From Pseudomonas tritici (lineage in GTDB: Bacteria; Pseudomonadota; Gammaproteobacteria; Pseudomonadales; Pseudomonadaceae), in the NCBI RefSeq assembly GCF_014268275.3, contig NZ_CP077084.1:1550001-1614000 (forward strand): 64,000 bases of DNA, written 5' to 3'. The notes under the pieces are model-generated. The model did no database searches. It was not told the DNA's origin and worked only from the letters and a program-made list of their open reading frames with translations. Made by a program: the position numbers and the translations under genes. Position 1 is the first letter of the stretch. Every line of letters starts with the position of its first letter. Positions 8,907 to 20,027 of the stretch are shown here, one piece after another.

Positions 8907-10445
8907 TCAGGCCGCTTCAATCTTGCTGCGGTTCTGCTCGACCTTGGACAGATAACGCTGCACGTTCTCCTGTTCTTGCGCAGTGGTGAACAGGCCCAGC
9001 TTGGTACGACGCCACAGTATGTCTTGAGGCTGGGTCACCCACTCTTCAGCACACAGGTAATCGACTTCTCGGGTATACAGGCCGCCACCCAGGTGCTCGC
9101 CCAGGTCAGCGATCGATTGCACGCCTTCCAGCAAGCGCCATGTGCGGCTGCCATAAGTGGTTGACCAACGGCGGGCGATTTCACTCGGTACCCAGTCGAA
9201 TTTGTTGCGAATGGCCTCGGCCAAGGCTTCTGGCGTGGTCATGTCCTCGCCGCCGGGCAGGCTGGCCCTGGCGGTCCAGCTCGGGCGCATCTGGGTGAAA
9301 TACGGCGCCAGTTGCGCCATCGCCGATTCGGCGAGCTTGCGATAGGTGGTCAGCTTGCCGCCAAACACCGACAGGATCGGTGCCTCACCCGTGCCGCCGG
9401 ACAGCGCCAGCGTGTAGTCGCGGGTAATGGCCGACGGGTTGTCCGACTCGTCGTTGCACAGCGGGCGCACGCCAGAGTAGGTATGAACGATGTCGTCGCG
9501 GCTCAGTTGCTTCTTGAAGTGTGCGTTGACCACTTGGAGCATGTAGTCGGTTTCACCTTCGGTGATCGCAACTGCAGCCGGGTCGCCCGTGTATTCGCGG
9601 TCGGTGGTGCCGATGATGGTCAGGTGGTTCAGGTACGGAATGGTGAAAACGATGCGTTGGTCTTCGTTCTGCAGGATGTGCGCGTGGGCACCTTCGTAGA
9701 GTTTCGGCACGATCAGGTGGCTGCCCTGGATCAAACGGATGCCGTAGGGCGAATCCAGTTTCAAGTCATCCTTGATGAACTTGGCCACCCATGGGCCAGC
9801 GGCGTTCACCAGTGCGCGGGCACGGATCGAGAACAGGCTGCCATCGGCGCGTTCCATGTTCATTTCCCACAGGCCCTTGCTGCGATGGGCGCTGACGCAA
9901 CGGGTCTGGGTGTGGATGTGCGCACCTTTTTCGCGGGCGGCCATGGCGTTCAGGACGACAAGGCGGGCGTCATCGACCCAGCAATCGGAGTACTCGAAGC
10001 CTTTGGTGATTTCGCTTTTCAGTGGGCTGTCCGGGCCGAACTTGAGGCTTTTAGAGCCGGCGAGCTTTTCGCGCTTGCCAAGATTGTCGTACAGGAACAG
10101 GCCGGCGCGGATCATCCATGCTGGACGCAGGTGCGGGCGGTGCGGCAACACGAAACGCATCTGCTTGACGATGTGCGGGGCCTTGGCCAGCAGCACTTCG
10201 CGTTCGGCCAACGCTTCGCGCACCAGGCGGAACTCGTAATGTTCAAGGTAGCGCAGGCCACCGTGGATCAGCTTGCTGCTAGCGGAAGAGGTGTGGCTGG
10301 CCAGGTCATCCTTTTCACAAAGGAAAACCGACAAACCGCGACCGGCTGCGTCTGCTGCAATGCCGACGCCATTGATTCCGCCGCCGATAACGGCAACGTC
10401 ATAGACTTCGGCAAGCGGTGGAGCAGGCAAGGTAGAAGGATTCAT
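8907..10445 (-). CDS. glpD: Glycerol-3-phosphate dehydrogenase, aerobic
   Basis: FAD enzyme of the inner membrane surface, 512 residues, oxidising sn-glycerol 3-phosphate to dihydroxyacetone phosphate and passing electrons to quinone. The N-terminal dinucleotide-binding motif DVAVIGGGINGVGIA lies near residue 17, followed by HTSSASSKLIHGGLRYLEHYEF, typical of GlpD. ATG at 10445 is chosen because a GAGG lies 8-9 bases upstream and the extra 17 codons before it are arginine-rich and atypical. Last gene of the glpF-glpK-glpR-glpD cluster, separated from glpR by a REP pair and its own operator. Confidence 0.95.
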   Translation of the reverse strand: MNPSTLPAPPLAEVYDVAVIGGGINGVGIAADAAGRGLSVFLCEKDDLASHTSSASSKLIHGGLRYLEHYEFRLVREALAEREVLLAKAPHIVKQMRFVLPHRPHLRPAWMIRAGLFLYDNLGKREKLAGSKSLKFGPDSPLKSEITKGFEYSDCWVDDARLVVLNAMAAREKGAHIHTQTRCVSAHRSKGLWEMNMERADGSLFSIRARALVNAAGPWVAKFIKDDLKLDSPYGIRLIQGSHLIVPKLYEGAHAHILQNEDQRIVFTIPYLNHLTIIGTTDREYTGDPAAVAITEGETDYMLQVVNAHFKKQLSRDDIVHTYSGVRPLCNDESDNPSAITRDYTLALSGGTGEAPILSVFGGKLTTYRKLAESAMAQLAPYFTQMRPSWTARASLPGGEDMTTPEALAEAIRNKFDWVPSEIARRWSTTYGSRTWRLLEGVQSIADLGEHLGGGLYTREVDYLCAEEWVTQPQDILWRRTKLGLFTTAQEQENVQRYLSKVEQNRSKIEAA

Positions 10446-10465
10446 CGGCTGGCCTCGCGATCTTT

Positions 10466-10507
10466 TTCGTATTGGAATTCGAACATTAATGTTCATTTGC
10501 GAAAATA
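10466..10507 (-). promoter_or_regulatory. Likely GlpR operators before glpD
   Basis: AATGTTCATTTGCGAAAATA (10488-10507) agrees with the E. coli GlpR consensus WATGTTCGWTAWCGAACATW at about 16 of 20 positions. An adjacent, weaker copy on the other strand (AATGTTCGAATTCC) shares the perfect palindrome GAACATTAATGTTC. The site lies between glpD and glpR, so glpD likely has its own repressed promoter. Consensus carried over from E. coli. Confidence 0.6.
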
Positions 10508-10614
10508 GTAGCGGATAAACGCGCGCACAGCCACCTGACTTCGATTGAAAAAACTCATCGAAGGGCGGGTAAAGGAAAATTTGTGAACATCAATGGGAGG
10601 GCGGAGCTACTTAT

Positions 10615-10746
10615 GTAGTGAGCGGGCTTGCCCCGCGCAGGGTGGCGAAGCCGCCCTGAACCCAGGCGCCGCAGTCGATCAGATGCACCGCGGTGGCCAT
10701 ATTGGGGCGGCTTCGCCACCCAGCGCGGGGCAAGCCCGCTCACTAC
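10615..10746. repeat. REP element pair (GTAGTGAGCGGGC type)
   Basis: Inverted copies of a second REP class (GTAGTGAGCGGGCTTGCCCC plus GGGTGGCGAAGCCGCCC) close a long stem of about 50 bp per arm with a 30-base centre. Located between glpD and glpR. Confidence 0.9.
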
Positions 10747-10749
10747 AGG

Positions 10750-11505
10750 TCACACTACTTCCAATCTGACCTTATGCTCATTCAACAATTGCACCAGCGC
10801 CGGCACCGGCTGTTGGTCGGTCACCAGACAATCCACCAGGCTGATCGGCCCCAGGCGAATCATGGCGTTGCGCCCGAATTTGCTGGAGTCGGCCGCCAGG
10901 ATGACCTTGCGCGCATTGGCGATAATCGCCTGGGAAACCCGCACTTCCTGGTAGTCAAAGTCGAGCAAGCTCCCATCTTCATCGATACCGCTGATACCCA
11001 CCAAGGCAAAGTCGACCTTGAACTGGTTGATGAAGTCGACACTCGCCTGGCCCACCACGCCGCCGTCACGGCGCACATTACCGCCCGTCAACAACACGTC
11101 GAAGTCGTCCTTGGCGCTGAGCATGGTGGCGACGTTGAGGTTGTTGGTGATGATTTTCAGGTGGTTGTGGTTGAGCAGCGCACGGGCGATGGATTCGGTG
11201 GTGGTGCCGATATTGATGAACAGCGACGCGTGATCGGGGATTTGCGCCGCGATGGCTTCGCCGATGCGCTGTTTCTCGTCGCGCATCTGGTCGGCACGCA
11301 TGGCGTACGCGGTGTTTTCGACACTGGAATCATAGGCCGCGCCGCCGTGGTAGCGGCGCAGCAGATTGGCGTCCGCCAGCTGGTTGATATCGCGGCGGAT
11401 GGTTTGCGGGGTGACAACGAATAGCTGCGCCATTTCCTCGATGCTGACATAGCCGCGTTCGCGGACCAGTTCGAGGATTTGTTGCTGGCGGGGAGGCAGA
11501 TTCAT
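10750..11505 (-). CDS. glpR: Glycerol regulon repressor GlpR
   Basis: DeoR-family repressor of 251 residues. The N-terminal winged helix-turn-helix is clear ([25 protein letters not shown]), followed by the DeoR sugar-phosphate effector domain ([14 protein letters not shown] and [11 protein letters not shown]). In the family glycerol 3-phosphate releases the repressor from glp operators. It sits between glpK and glpD, the usual Pseudomonas order. Confidence 0.92.
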   Translation of the reverse strand: MNLPPRQQQILELVRERGYVSIEEMAQLFVVTPQTIRRDINQLADANLLRRYHGGAAYDSSVENTAYAMRADQMRDEKQRIGEAIAAQIPDHASLFINIGTTTESIARALLNHNHLKIITNNLNVATMLSAKDDFDVLLTGGNVRRDGGVVGQASVDFINQFKVDFALVGISGIDEDGSLLDFDYQEVRVSQAIIANARKVILAADSSKFGRNAMIRLGPISLVDCLVTDQQPVPALVQLLNEHKVRLEVV

Positions 11506-11600
11506 GGGGCGTCCTTTGGGCTGCCATACAAAAGTGGCCCATGATGACGCAGGAATCCGCTCCCTGCCAGTTACAACCCTATATGGATCCGGCGCTTGGC

Positions 11601-13139
<1,539 letters not shown>

Positions 13140-13182
13140 TCAGCCGGGCCGCAAAAGGGCAGGAGCGGCCAGGCTGGCGTGA

Positions 13183-14040
13183 TCAGGAAATACGGGTTTT
13201 GCCGTTGACAGCCGTGTCAGGTGTTTCTTCAGCTATAGCAGGTGCGGTGCTTGGCAGGTGACGGGCAATCAGCCCGCGATACGCTGCAGCACCGAGGCAT
13301 GCGCCAACAATCGGCGCGAAAATCGGTACCAGGAAGTAAGGAATATCGCGGCCACCGGTAAAGGCCATTTCACCCCAGCCGGCGAAAAAGGTCATCAGCT
13401 TGGGCCCAAAATCCCGCGCCGGGTTCATCGCGAAGCCTGTCAGCGGGCCCATGGCACTGCCGATCACCGCAATCAGCAGGCCGATCAGCAGCGGGGCCAG
13501 CGGGCCGCGTGGCAGGCCGTTGTTGTCATCGGTGAGGGCCATGATCACGCCCATCAGGATCGCGGTGATGACCATTTCCACCAGGAAGGCCTGGGCGGTG
13601 CTCAGCAGCGCATGGGGGTAGGTGGAAAACACCGACGCCAGTTCCAGGCTGGCTTGCGTGCCGCGGACCATATGGTGGGTTTGTTCGTAATCGAAAAACA
13701 GGTTGCTGTAGAGGGTGTACACCAACGCGGCCGAGCAGAAGGCACCGGCGATCTGGGCGAGGATATAGAAGGGCAGTTTACGTTTGTCGAAGTCGGCGAA
13801 AATGCACAGTGCAATACTGACGGCGGGGTTCAGGTGCGCCCCGGAAATGCCGGCGCTCAGGTAGATCGCCATGCTGACGCCCACCCCCCAGATGATACTG
13901 ATCTCCCACAAGCCAAAGCTGGCACCCGCGACCTTGAGCGCAGCGACACATCCCGTACCGAAGAAGATCAGAAGCGCAGTCCCCAGGAACTCGGCCATAC
14001 ATTGGCTCGAAAGTGAAGGCTGTTGAAGAGCAGTTGTCAT
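13183..14040 (-). CDS. glpF: Glycerol uptake facilitator (aquaglyceroporin)
   Basis: MIP-family channel of 285 residues with six membrane segments and two NPA-type half-helices: HLNPAVSIAL, and NPARDFGPK with the aquaglyceroporin D after NPAR. ATG at 14040 is preferred to the upstream frame start because a GAGG lies about 8 bases before it. First gene of glpFK-glpR-glpD. Confidence 0.94.
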   Translation of the reverse strand: MTTALQQPSLSSQCMAEFLGTALLIFFGTGCVAALKVAGASFGLWEISIIWGVGVSMAIYLSAGISGAHLNPAVSIALCIFADFDKRKLPFYILAQIAGAFCSAALVYTLYSNLFFDYEQTHHMVRGTQASLELASVFSTYPHALLSTAQAFLVEMVITAILMGVIMALTDDNNGLPRGPLAPLLIGLLIAVIGSAMGPLTGFAMNPARDFGPKLMTFFAGWGEMAFTGGRDIPYFLVPIFAPIVGACLGAAAYRGLIARHLPSTAPAIAEETPDTAVNGKTRIS

Positions 14041-14165
14041 GGAAAACCTCAGTTGTTGTTCTTGTCTAGCGCACAACCTCAACGGGTTATTGCGCGATTT
14101 TCACCGTGGCAAGGATCCCCATCCCGGACACGGCTTACTGCTTGAATGCTGCGGACTATTCCTAC

Positions 14166-14185
14166 AGCATTCGGAAACGAAAAAA
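14166..14185 (-). promoter_or_regulatory. Possible GlpR operator before glpF
   Basis: AGCATTCGGAAACGAAAAAA shares the TTCG...CGAA core of the GlpR consensus at about 13 of 20 positions. It is 125 bases before the glpF start. Weak on its own; position and gene context are the support. Confidence 0.35.
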
Positions 14186-14366
14186 TATAGACAAGAATGA
14201 CCGCTGTCAAAGGTCGAAAGTGAACTATCAGTCACTTTCAAACTATTGGTCTGGTGAATGATCACGCTTGTCATCTTGCGTGTGTACCTTAAGGGCGGGC
14301 GTACTAGAGCGTTTTGCGTGGGCTTGGCCTAGAATCGGCCATCTGTTTGCCATGCCCGGAGACACC

Positions 14367-14837
14367 ATGACGCCTGCATTGGATTTGTTGAAAAAAGTTC
14401 GCGCCGAACATCGTATCCACAGTTACGAACATGACCCCAAGGCGGCTTCGTATGGCCTGGAGGCCGCGGAGAAGTTGGGCCTCGATCCGGCGCAGGTGTT
14501 CAAGACCTTGCTGGCGAGCAGTGAGAAAGGCGAATTGTTGGTGGCGGTGGTGCCGGTCGTCGGAAGTCTCGACCTGAAGGGGCTGGCGCACGCTGCCGGG
14601 GTGAAAAAAGTCGAAATGGCCGACCCGGCAGCGGCGCAGCGCTCTACGGGTTACTTGCTAGGCGGCATCAGCCCGCTGGGGCAGAAGAAGCGGTTGCGCA
14701 CGTTTATCGATGTGACGGCGCAGCCGTTCGCGACGATTTTTGTAAGTGCGGGGCGGAGGGGGTTGGAAGTGGAGTTGTCGGCGGCGGTGCTGGCTGAGCA
14801 TACCCAGGCCAAATTCGCGCCGATTGGCCGGGCCTGA
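14367..14837 (+). CDS. ybaK: Cys-tRNA(Pro)/Cys-tRNA(Cys) deacylase YbaK
   Basis: Trans-editing enzyme of 156 residues, full family length, that hydrolyses misacylated Cys-tRNA(Pro). YbaK/EbsC blocks include [10 protein letters not shown], the KKVEMAD segment and [18 protein letters not shown]. The ATG at 14367 follows GGAG at 7 bases and matches the usual family start; the frame remains open upstream without coding character. Divergent from glpF. Confidence 0.92.
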   Translation: MTPALDLLKKVRAEHRIHSYEHDPKAASYGLEAAEKLGLDPAQVFKTLLASSEKGELLVAVVPVVGSLDLKGLAHAAGVKKVEMADPAAAQRSTGYLLGGISPLGQKKRLRTFIDVTAQPFATIFVSAGRRGLEVELSAAVLAEHTQAKFAPIGRA

Positions 14838-14866
14838 ATCTACTATGGAAGGTTGTGGATAACCCA

Positions 14867-14955
14867 TGTGTGGGCCGGGCTTGCCCGCGATGCAGGCACC
14901 TCGGTGTGTTAGTTACACCGCGTTGATGCTATCGCAGGCAAGCCAGCTCCCACAT
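14867..14955. repeat. REP element pair (GTGGGAGCTGGC type)
   Basis: Inverted copies TGTGGGCCGGGCTTGCCCGC and GCAGGCAAGCCAGCTCCCAC between the convergent ends of ybaK and the ABC ATPase gene. Confidence 0.88.
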
Positions 14956-14972
14956 TTTTGGATTCGGTTTTG

Positions 14973-16082
14973 TCAGTGCGCGGGGCTGTAGCGGCGTACG
15001 CCGGATTCGATTTTAGGGATTTGCGCTGCTGTACTCCCTGACGCCTGAAACAACACCAGATGCTCAGCCGCCACCCGAATTCCTACATCCGCCCCCACCT
15101 GATGGTCGGCGTGGCTGGGAAAAATCGACTCCAATTGCGCGCCTGTCGGAAGTTGCAGGCGGTACAAGGTAGACGCCCCCAGGAACGTCTTGCCGACGAT
15201 CTGCGCTTTCAGCGTGCTGTCTGGAGCGTAGACGATGTCATCCGGGCGCAGCAGCACGTCCACCGCGCCGCCGGTAGGCCAGGTGTAGGCGCGGTTGCCG
15301 CGTAGCTCGCCGAGTTCGGTGCTCACGGATTCCGGCGAACTCAACTGGCCACGAATGAAGTAACCCTGGCCGATAAAGCTGGCGACATAGGGCGTCTGCG
15401 GTTCGTGATAGAGGTTGTAGGGCGTGTCCCACTGCTCAAGGCGGCCCTCCTTGAAAACACCGACCTGGTCGCTGACCGCGAAGGCTTCTTCCTGATCATG
15501 GGTCACCAGAATCGCACTGGTGCCGCGTGCCTTGAGGATATCGCGCACCTCGTGGCTGAGCTTGCGTCGCAACTCGCCATCCAGGTTGGAGAACGGTTCG
15601 TCCAGCAATAACAGGGCCGGCTCCGGCGCCAAAGCGCGGGCAAGGGCGACGCGTTGCTGCTGGCCGCCGGAAAGTTCATGAGGAAAGCGCTTGCCCAGGT
15701 TCTTCAGGTTCACCAGTTCCAGCAACTCAGCGACCACGCGGTCTTTCTGCGGATGCTTGCGAATGCCGAACGCAATGTTATCGGCCACGCTGAGGTGAGG
15801 AAACAGTGCGTAGTCCTGAAACACCATGCCGATGCGGCGTTTCTCCGGCGCCAGGGTGAACCCGGCACTGGAGATCACTTCGCCCGCCAGGCTGATTTCA
15901 CCCTCGTGCACCGGCTCAAACCCGGCAATGGCGCGCAGCGTGGTGGTCTTGCCGCAGCCCGAAGAGCCCAACAGGCAACCGATATCGCCGGCATTCAGGT
16001 GCAGGTTGAGGTTCTGCACCACCCGTTGATCTTGATAGCCGCATGCCAGATTGCGCAGGTTCAGCAGTAATGGCTGGCTCAT
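14973..16082 (-). CDS. ABC transporter ATPase, FbpC/CysA-like, next to argF
   Basis: ATPase of 369 residues. Nucleotide-binding domain about 1-235: Walker [18 protein letters not shown], signature LSGGQQQR, Walker [14 protein letters not shown]-loop [10 protein letters not shown]-terminal TOBE-like regulatory domain follows (about 250-350, [11 protein letters not shown]). The MOI-type C-terminus and best visual similarity point to iron(III) or polyamine/sulfate-type importers. No permease or binding protein gene is adjacent, so its partner and substrate are unknown. Its start overlaps the argF stop region by 4 nt, an arrangement shared with P. aeruginosa (PA3538-PA3537). Confidence 0.85.
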   Translation of the reverse strand: MSQPLLLNLRNLACGYQDQRVVQNLNLHLNAGDIGCLLGSSGCGKTTTLRAIAGFEPVHEGEISLAGEVISSAGFTLAPEKRRIGMVFQDYALFPHLSVADNIAFGIRKHPQKDRVVAELLELVNLKNLGKRFPHELSGGQQQRVALARALAPEPALLLLDEPFSNLDGELRRKLSHEVRDILKARGTSAILVTHDQEEAFAVSDQVGVFKEGRLEQWDTPYNLYHEPQTPYVASFIGQGYFIRGQLSSPESVSTELGELRGNRAYTWPTGGAVDVLLRPDDIVYAPDSTLKAQIVGKTFLGASTLYRLQLPTGAQLESIFPSHADHQVGADVGIRVAAEHLVLFQASGSTAAQIPKIESGVRRYSPAH

Positions 16083-16999
16083 GCGTGGTGGTACGACGGC
16101 GGGACGAGGAATTCGAGCAGGGCTTTTTGCGCGTGCAGGCGGTTCTCGGCCTGGTCCCAGGCGACCGAACGCGGATCGTCGAGCAGGTCAAGGCTGATTT
16201 CTTCGCCACGGTGCGCCGGCAGGCAGTGCATGAACAACACGTCCGGCGCGGCCAGGTCGAGCAGGGCGCGGTTCACTTGATACGGGGCGAACTGGGCCAG
16301 GCGCTTGGTGGTTTCGTCTTCCTGGCCCATGGAGGTCCAGACGTCGGTGCTCACCAAGTGCGCGCCGATCACCGCGTCACGCGGGTCGCGAACCAGGGTC
16401 ACGCGGTCACCGGCCTGCGCCAGGAAGCGCGCATCAGGCTCATAGCCTTCCGGGCAGGCAACGCGCAATTGGAAGTCGAACTGGATCGCCGCTTCTATAT
16501 AGCTGTTGCACATGTTGTTGCCGTCGCCGATCCACGCCACGGTCTTGCCCTGAATCGAGCCGCGGTGCTCAAGAAAGGTTTGAATGTCGGCCAGCAACTG
16601 GCACGGGTGCAGGTCATCGGACAGGCCGTTGATCACCGGTACGCGGGAGTTGGCGGAAAATTCGGTCACGGTGCTGTGGGCAAAGGTACGGATCATCACG
16701 GCGTCGAGCATGCTCGACATGACCTTCGCGCTGTCGGCGATCGGCTCGCCACGGCCCAGTTGGGTGTCGCGCGAGGACAAGAAGATGGCTTGGCCGCCCA
16801 GTTGAATCATGCCGGCTTCGAAAGATACGCGAGTGCGGGTTGACGACTTCTCGAAAATCATCCCGAGCACGCGGTTTTTCAAAGGCTCGAACAGTACGCC
16901 GCGGTTACGCAGGTCTTTAAGCTCAATGCCTCGACGGATCACGCTGACCAGCTCTTCGGGCGTGCAATCCATCAGGGAGAGAAAGTGCCTTGCGCTCAT
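16079..16999 (-). CDS. argF: Ornithine carbamoyltransferase, anabolic
   Basis: Arginine biosynthesis enzyme of 306 residues converting ornithine and carbamoyl phosphate to citrulline. Carbamoyl phosphate loop [10 protein letters not shown] near 57, [11 protein letters not shown] near 137, [10 protein letters not shown] near 263. An ATG one codon upstream (17002) is also possible; [11 protein letters not shown] is chosen to match the known P. aeruginosa start. The next pathway enzyme, ArgG, is also in this window at 24.9 kb. Confidence 0.95.
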   Translation of the reverse strand: MSARHFLSLMDCTPEELVSVIRRGIELKDLRNRGVLFEPLKNRVLGMIFEKSSTRTRVSFEAGMIQLGGQAIFLSSRDTQLGRGEPIADSAKVMSSMLDAVMIRTFAHSTVTEFSANSRVPVINGLSDDLHPCQLLADIQTFLEHRGSIQGKTVAWIGDGNNMCNSYIEAAIQFDFQLRVACPEGYEPDARFLAQAGDRVTLVRDPRDAVIGAHLVSTDVWTSMGQEDETTKRLAQFAPYQVNRALLDLAAPDVLFMHCLPAHRGEEISLDLLDDPRSVAWDQAENRLHAQKALLEFLVPPSYHHA

Positions 17000-17125
17000 C
17001 ATTAACTACCTTTTTGCAACAGACCGCAGATACTCAAAGCCTTGTTTATTGTGACAACGGGCGAGACCTGCGGCGAAAGCCGCACGGGGCGACGAAATAG
17101 GGGAAGGCGCGATCTTATAATTAAA

Positions 17126-17141
17126 TGTCGCGTCTTACCAA
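17126..17141 (+). promoter_or_regulatory. Possible ArgR half-site
   Basis: TGTCGC-N8-AA matches one half of the Pseudomonas ArgR operator described for P. aeruginosa. It lies about 125 bases before argF. A clear second half-site is not seen, so this is tentative. The rest of the 17003-17433 gap shows only a small GC-rich hairpin near 17070 and no gene. Confidence 0.3.
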
Positions 17142-17433
17142 TAGGGCTACGTTTTTAAAGGGTGTTCAAGCAGGGCGCCAAGGCGCTTTTGAAGACGAAT
17201 TCCAGACAGCAGCGGGCCATTTGTACACTGGCGTAGCAACCTTTTGCAATGCGCGGGGGCGGCTGCAGGCCAGGCTGCGTCGGTTTCAGCGCGAGTGTGT
17301 GAGGTTTCTGAAACATTTGCTCATGCTTAGCCATGGCCTGGCCTGATGCTTGTCGATTCACGGGGCGAACGTTGGTGGCGCGCGTGCCGGTCGCGGCCCA
17401 TAGTTGGACCAAAGCCCTTATAAGAGACTGGCC

Positions 17434-19542
17434 ATGACCAAGACTCTCCACCACCGTGCCTGCCATCTGTGTGAAGCCATCTGCGGCCTGACGCTGGAAA
17501 CCACCCGAGCCGACGACGGCAGCCTGGCGATCACCTCGATCAAGGGCGATGCCCAGGACAGTTTCAGTCGAGGGCATATCTGCCCCAAGGCCGTAGCGCT
17601 GCAGGATATCCAGAATGATCCTGACCGCCTGCACCAGCCCATGTTGCGGGTGGGTACCGAATGGCAGCCGATCGCCTGGGATGAGGCTTTCGCGCTTGTA
17701 GCCGAACGGTTGGCGGGCATTCAGGCGCGCCACGGGCAGAATGCGGTGGCGGTGTATCAGGGCAACCCCAGCGTGCACAACTATGGGCTGATGACCCACA
17801 GCAACTACTTCCTCGGCCTGTTGAAGACGCGCAATCGATTTTCCGCCACCTCGGTCGACCAACTGCCCCATCACCTCACCAGCTACCTCATGTACGGCCA
17901 CGGCCTGTTGCTGCCGATCCCGGACATCGACCACACCGACTTCATGCTGATCCTGGGCGGCAACCCGCTGGCATCCAATGGCAGCATCATGACCGTGCCC
18001 GACGTGGAAAAGCGCCTCAAGGCGATCCAGGCGCGGGGCGGTAAAGTGGTGGTGGTCGACCCACGGCGCAGCGAGACGGCGGCGATGGCTGATCAGCATC
18101 TGTTCGTGCGCCCAGGCGGTGATGCGGCGCTGTTGTTCGGGGTGCTCAACACCTTGTTTACCGAGCACCTGACCCGCGACAGCCATTTGCCGGTTGAAGG
18201 CTTGGAGGATGTACGCTGCGTGATCGCCGGGTTTACCGCCGAGGCTATGAGCCGTCAATGCGCGGTGCCTGCCGAGCAGATACGTCAATTGGCACGCGAC
18301 TTTGCCGCAGCGGACAAAGCGGTGTGCTACGGGCGCATGGGCGTATCAACCCAGGCGTTCGGCACGCTGTGCCATTGGCTGGTGCAACTGATCAACCTGG
18401 TGACTGGCAATCTCGACCGTGTGGGTGGCGCCTTGTGCACCACGCCCGCGGTGGATCTGGTGGCGTCGACCGGTGGCGGGCATTTCAATCGCTGGCAGAG
18501 CCGGGTTTCCGGGCGTCCGGAGTACGGTGGCGAGTTGCCGGTGTCTGCCCTGGCGGAAGAAATGCTCACTGAAGGCGAAGGACAAATCCGCGCGTTGGTG
18601 ACAGTGGCCGGTAATCCGGTGTTGTCGACGCCTAACGGGCGGCAGTTGGAGCAAGCCCTGGATGGCTTGGAGTTCATGGTCAGCGTCGACCTCTATATCA
18701 ACGAGACCACGCGGTATGCCGATTTGATTCTACCGTCCACGTCAGCATTGGAAAACGATCACTACGACACGACCTTCAATATGTTCGCGGTGCGTAACGT
18801 CACCCGTTTCAACCAGGCGATCTTGCCCAAGCCCGAGGGTGCGCTGCATGACTGGGAAATCTTCGTCGGGCTGGCCAAGGCCTTTGCGGCTCAGACCGGC
18901 GCCACACTCAAGCCGACCATGCCGCCGGCGCAGATGATCGATTTCGGGCTGCGCGCGGGCGCATACGGTGATGCCTCCAGCCACAAATTGTCGGTGGCGA
19001 TGCTGGCCGACCATCCCCATGGCGTGGACCTGGGGCCGCTTCAGCCCAACCTTGCCGCGCGTCTGAAAACCGTTGATGGCAAGGTGCAGGCGGCGCCGGC
19101 AGTTATCCTCGCTGACCTGGTGCGGTTTGCCGCGCAGCCCGGGCCTGTGGCCGACGAACTGTTGCTGATCGGCCGCCGCCATGTGCGCAGCAATAATTCC
19201 TGGATGCATAACTATCACCGGCTGGTGAAGGGCAAGCCGCGTCATCAATTGCTGATGCATCCCGACGACCTGGCCAGCCGGCGTTTACTGGATGGCCAGC
19301 GGGTGCGGGTGAGTTCTCGGATTGGCATGATCGAGGTGGAAGTGGTCTCCAGCCTGGACATGATGCCTGGTGTCGTCAGCCTGCCCCACGGCTGGGGCCA
19401 TGGTCGCCCGGGCGTCCAGATGGGCATCGCCAGCGCGCAACCCGGAGCGAGCGCGAACGACCTGACCGACGAACGGCAATTGGACGAGTTGTCGGGCAAT
19501 GCGGCGCTCAATGGTGTTCCGGTCCAGGTCGCAGCCGCCTGA
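17434..19542 (+). CDS. Molybdopterin oxidoreductase, 4Fe-4S type
   Basis: Enzyme of 702 residues in the DMSO reductase superfamily. An N-terminal 4Fe-4S site is formed by C10, C13 and C17 (ACHLCEAICG) and the Cys of HICPKA. It is followed by molybdopterin domains (WQPIAWDEAF, VYQGNPSVHNYG, ILGGNPLASNGS) and a C-terminal MGD-binding barrel (LLIGRRHVRSNNSWMHNYHR, DGQRVRVSSRIG). No Tat signal is visible, so it is likely cytoplasmic. Substrate unknown; no accessory subunit is adjacent. The ATG at 17434 is used since it places the Cys cluster at the very N-terminus, as usual. Confidence 0.85.
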   Translation: MTKTLHHRACHLCEAICGLTLETTRADDGSLAITSIKGDAQDSFSRGHICPKAVALQDIQNDPDRLHQPMLRVGTEWQPIAWDEAFALVAERLAGIQARHGQNAVAVYQGNPSVHNYGLMTHSNYFLGLLKTRNRFSATSVDQLPHHLTSYLMYGHGLLLPIPDIDHTDFMLILGGNPLASNGSIMTVPDVEKRLKAIQARGGKVVVVDPRRSETAAMADQHLFVRPGGDAALLFGVLNTLFTEHLTRDSHLPVEGLEDVRCVIAGFTAEAMSRQCAVPAEQIRQLARDFAAADKAVCYGRMGVSTQAFGTLCHWLVQLINLVTGNLDRVGGALCTTPAVDLVASTGGGHFNRWQSRVSGRPEYGGELPVSALAEEMLTEGEGQIRALVTVAGNPVLSTPNGRQLEQALDGLEFMVSVDLYINETTRYADLILPSTSALENDHYDTTFNMFAVRNVTRFNQAILPKPEGALHDWEIFVGLAKAFAAQTGATLKPTMPPAQMIDFGLRAGAYGDASSHKLSVAMLADHPHGVDLGPLQPNLAARLKTVDGKVQAAPAVILADLVRFAAQPGPVADELLLIGRRHVRSNNSWMHNYHRLVKGKPRHQLLMHPDDLASRRLLDGQRVRVSSRIGMIEVEVVSSLDMMPGVVSLPHGWGHGRPGVQMGIASAQPGASANDLTDERQLDELSGNAALNGVPVQVAAA

Positions 19543-19619
19543 GCACCGCGCTGGAATTTTGCGTTACAATGCGCCACCGTGCCGACCTGTGAGTCGCAAA
19601 GTTCCAGCCGAGGTGTTCC

Positions 19620-19958
19620 ATGGATATCATCGAAACGATCAAAGAGCAGATTGCTGCCAACACCATTCTGCTTTACATGAAGGGCGCACCCAACGCTCCT
19701 CAGTGCGGTTTCTCCGCGAAGGCGTCCCAGGCCATCATGGCGTGTGGCGAGAAATTCGCTTACGTGGATATCCTGCAAAACCCTGAAATCCGCGCCAACC
19801 TGCCGAAGTACGCCAACTGGCCTACGTTCCCACAACTGTGGGTGGCCGGTGAACTGGTCGGCGGTAGCGACATCATCACTGAAATGGCCGCTGACGGTTC
19901 GTTGCAGTCGTTGATCAAAGATGCAGCGGCAAAAGCGGCAGCCAAGACTGAAGCTTGA
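19620..19958 (+). CDS. grxD: Monothiol glutaredoxin Grx4
   Basis: Protein of 112 residues with the CGFS active site at 29-32 and the conserved WPTFPQLWV and GGSDI(I) glutathione-binding segments. CGFS glutaredoxins bind a bridging 2Fe-2S cluster with glutathione and carry iron-sulfur clusters, often with BolA proteins. It sits beside bfr and bfd, which also deal with iron. The start has AGG-rich sequence (GAGGTG) about 8 bases upstream. Confidence 0.94.
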   Translation: MDIIETIKEQIAANTILLYMKGAPNAPQCGFSAKASQAIMACGEKFAYVDILQNPEIRANLPKYANWPTFPQLWVAGELVGGSDIITEMAADGSLQSLIKDAAAKAAAKTEA

Positions 19959-19970
19959 TCCGGACGCAAT

Positions 19971-20008
19971 AAAAAGCCCCGCTTCTCGTAAGAGAGCGGG
20001 GCTTTTTT
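19971..20008. terminator. Bidirectional terminator between grxD and bfr
   Basis: AAAAAGCCCCGCT / AGCGGGGCTTTTTT with an 11-base loop, between convergent genes and with A and T tracts on either side. Confidence 0.9.
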
Positions 20009-20027
20009 ATGCCTGCGTGTTGATGGG

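Noticed and set aside
9312..10508. Long frame opposite glpD
   Set aside because: Shadow of a well-supported enzyme gene; no ribosome binding site and low-complexity His/Gln/Ala-rich product.
17155..18288. Minus-strand frame of 377 codons across the molybdoprotein gene start
   Set aside because: Overlaps a clear enzyme gene and shows no family motif.
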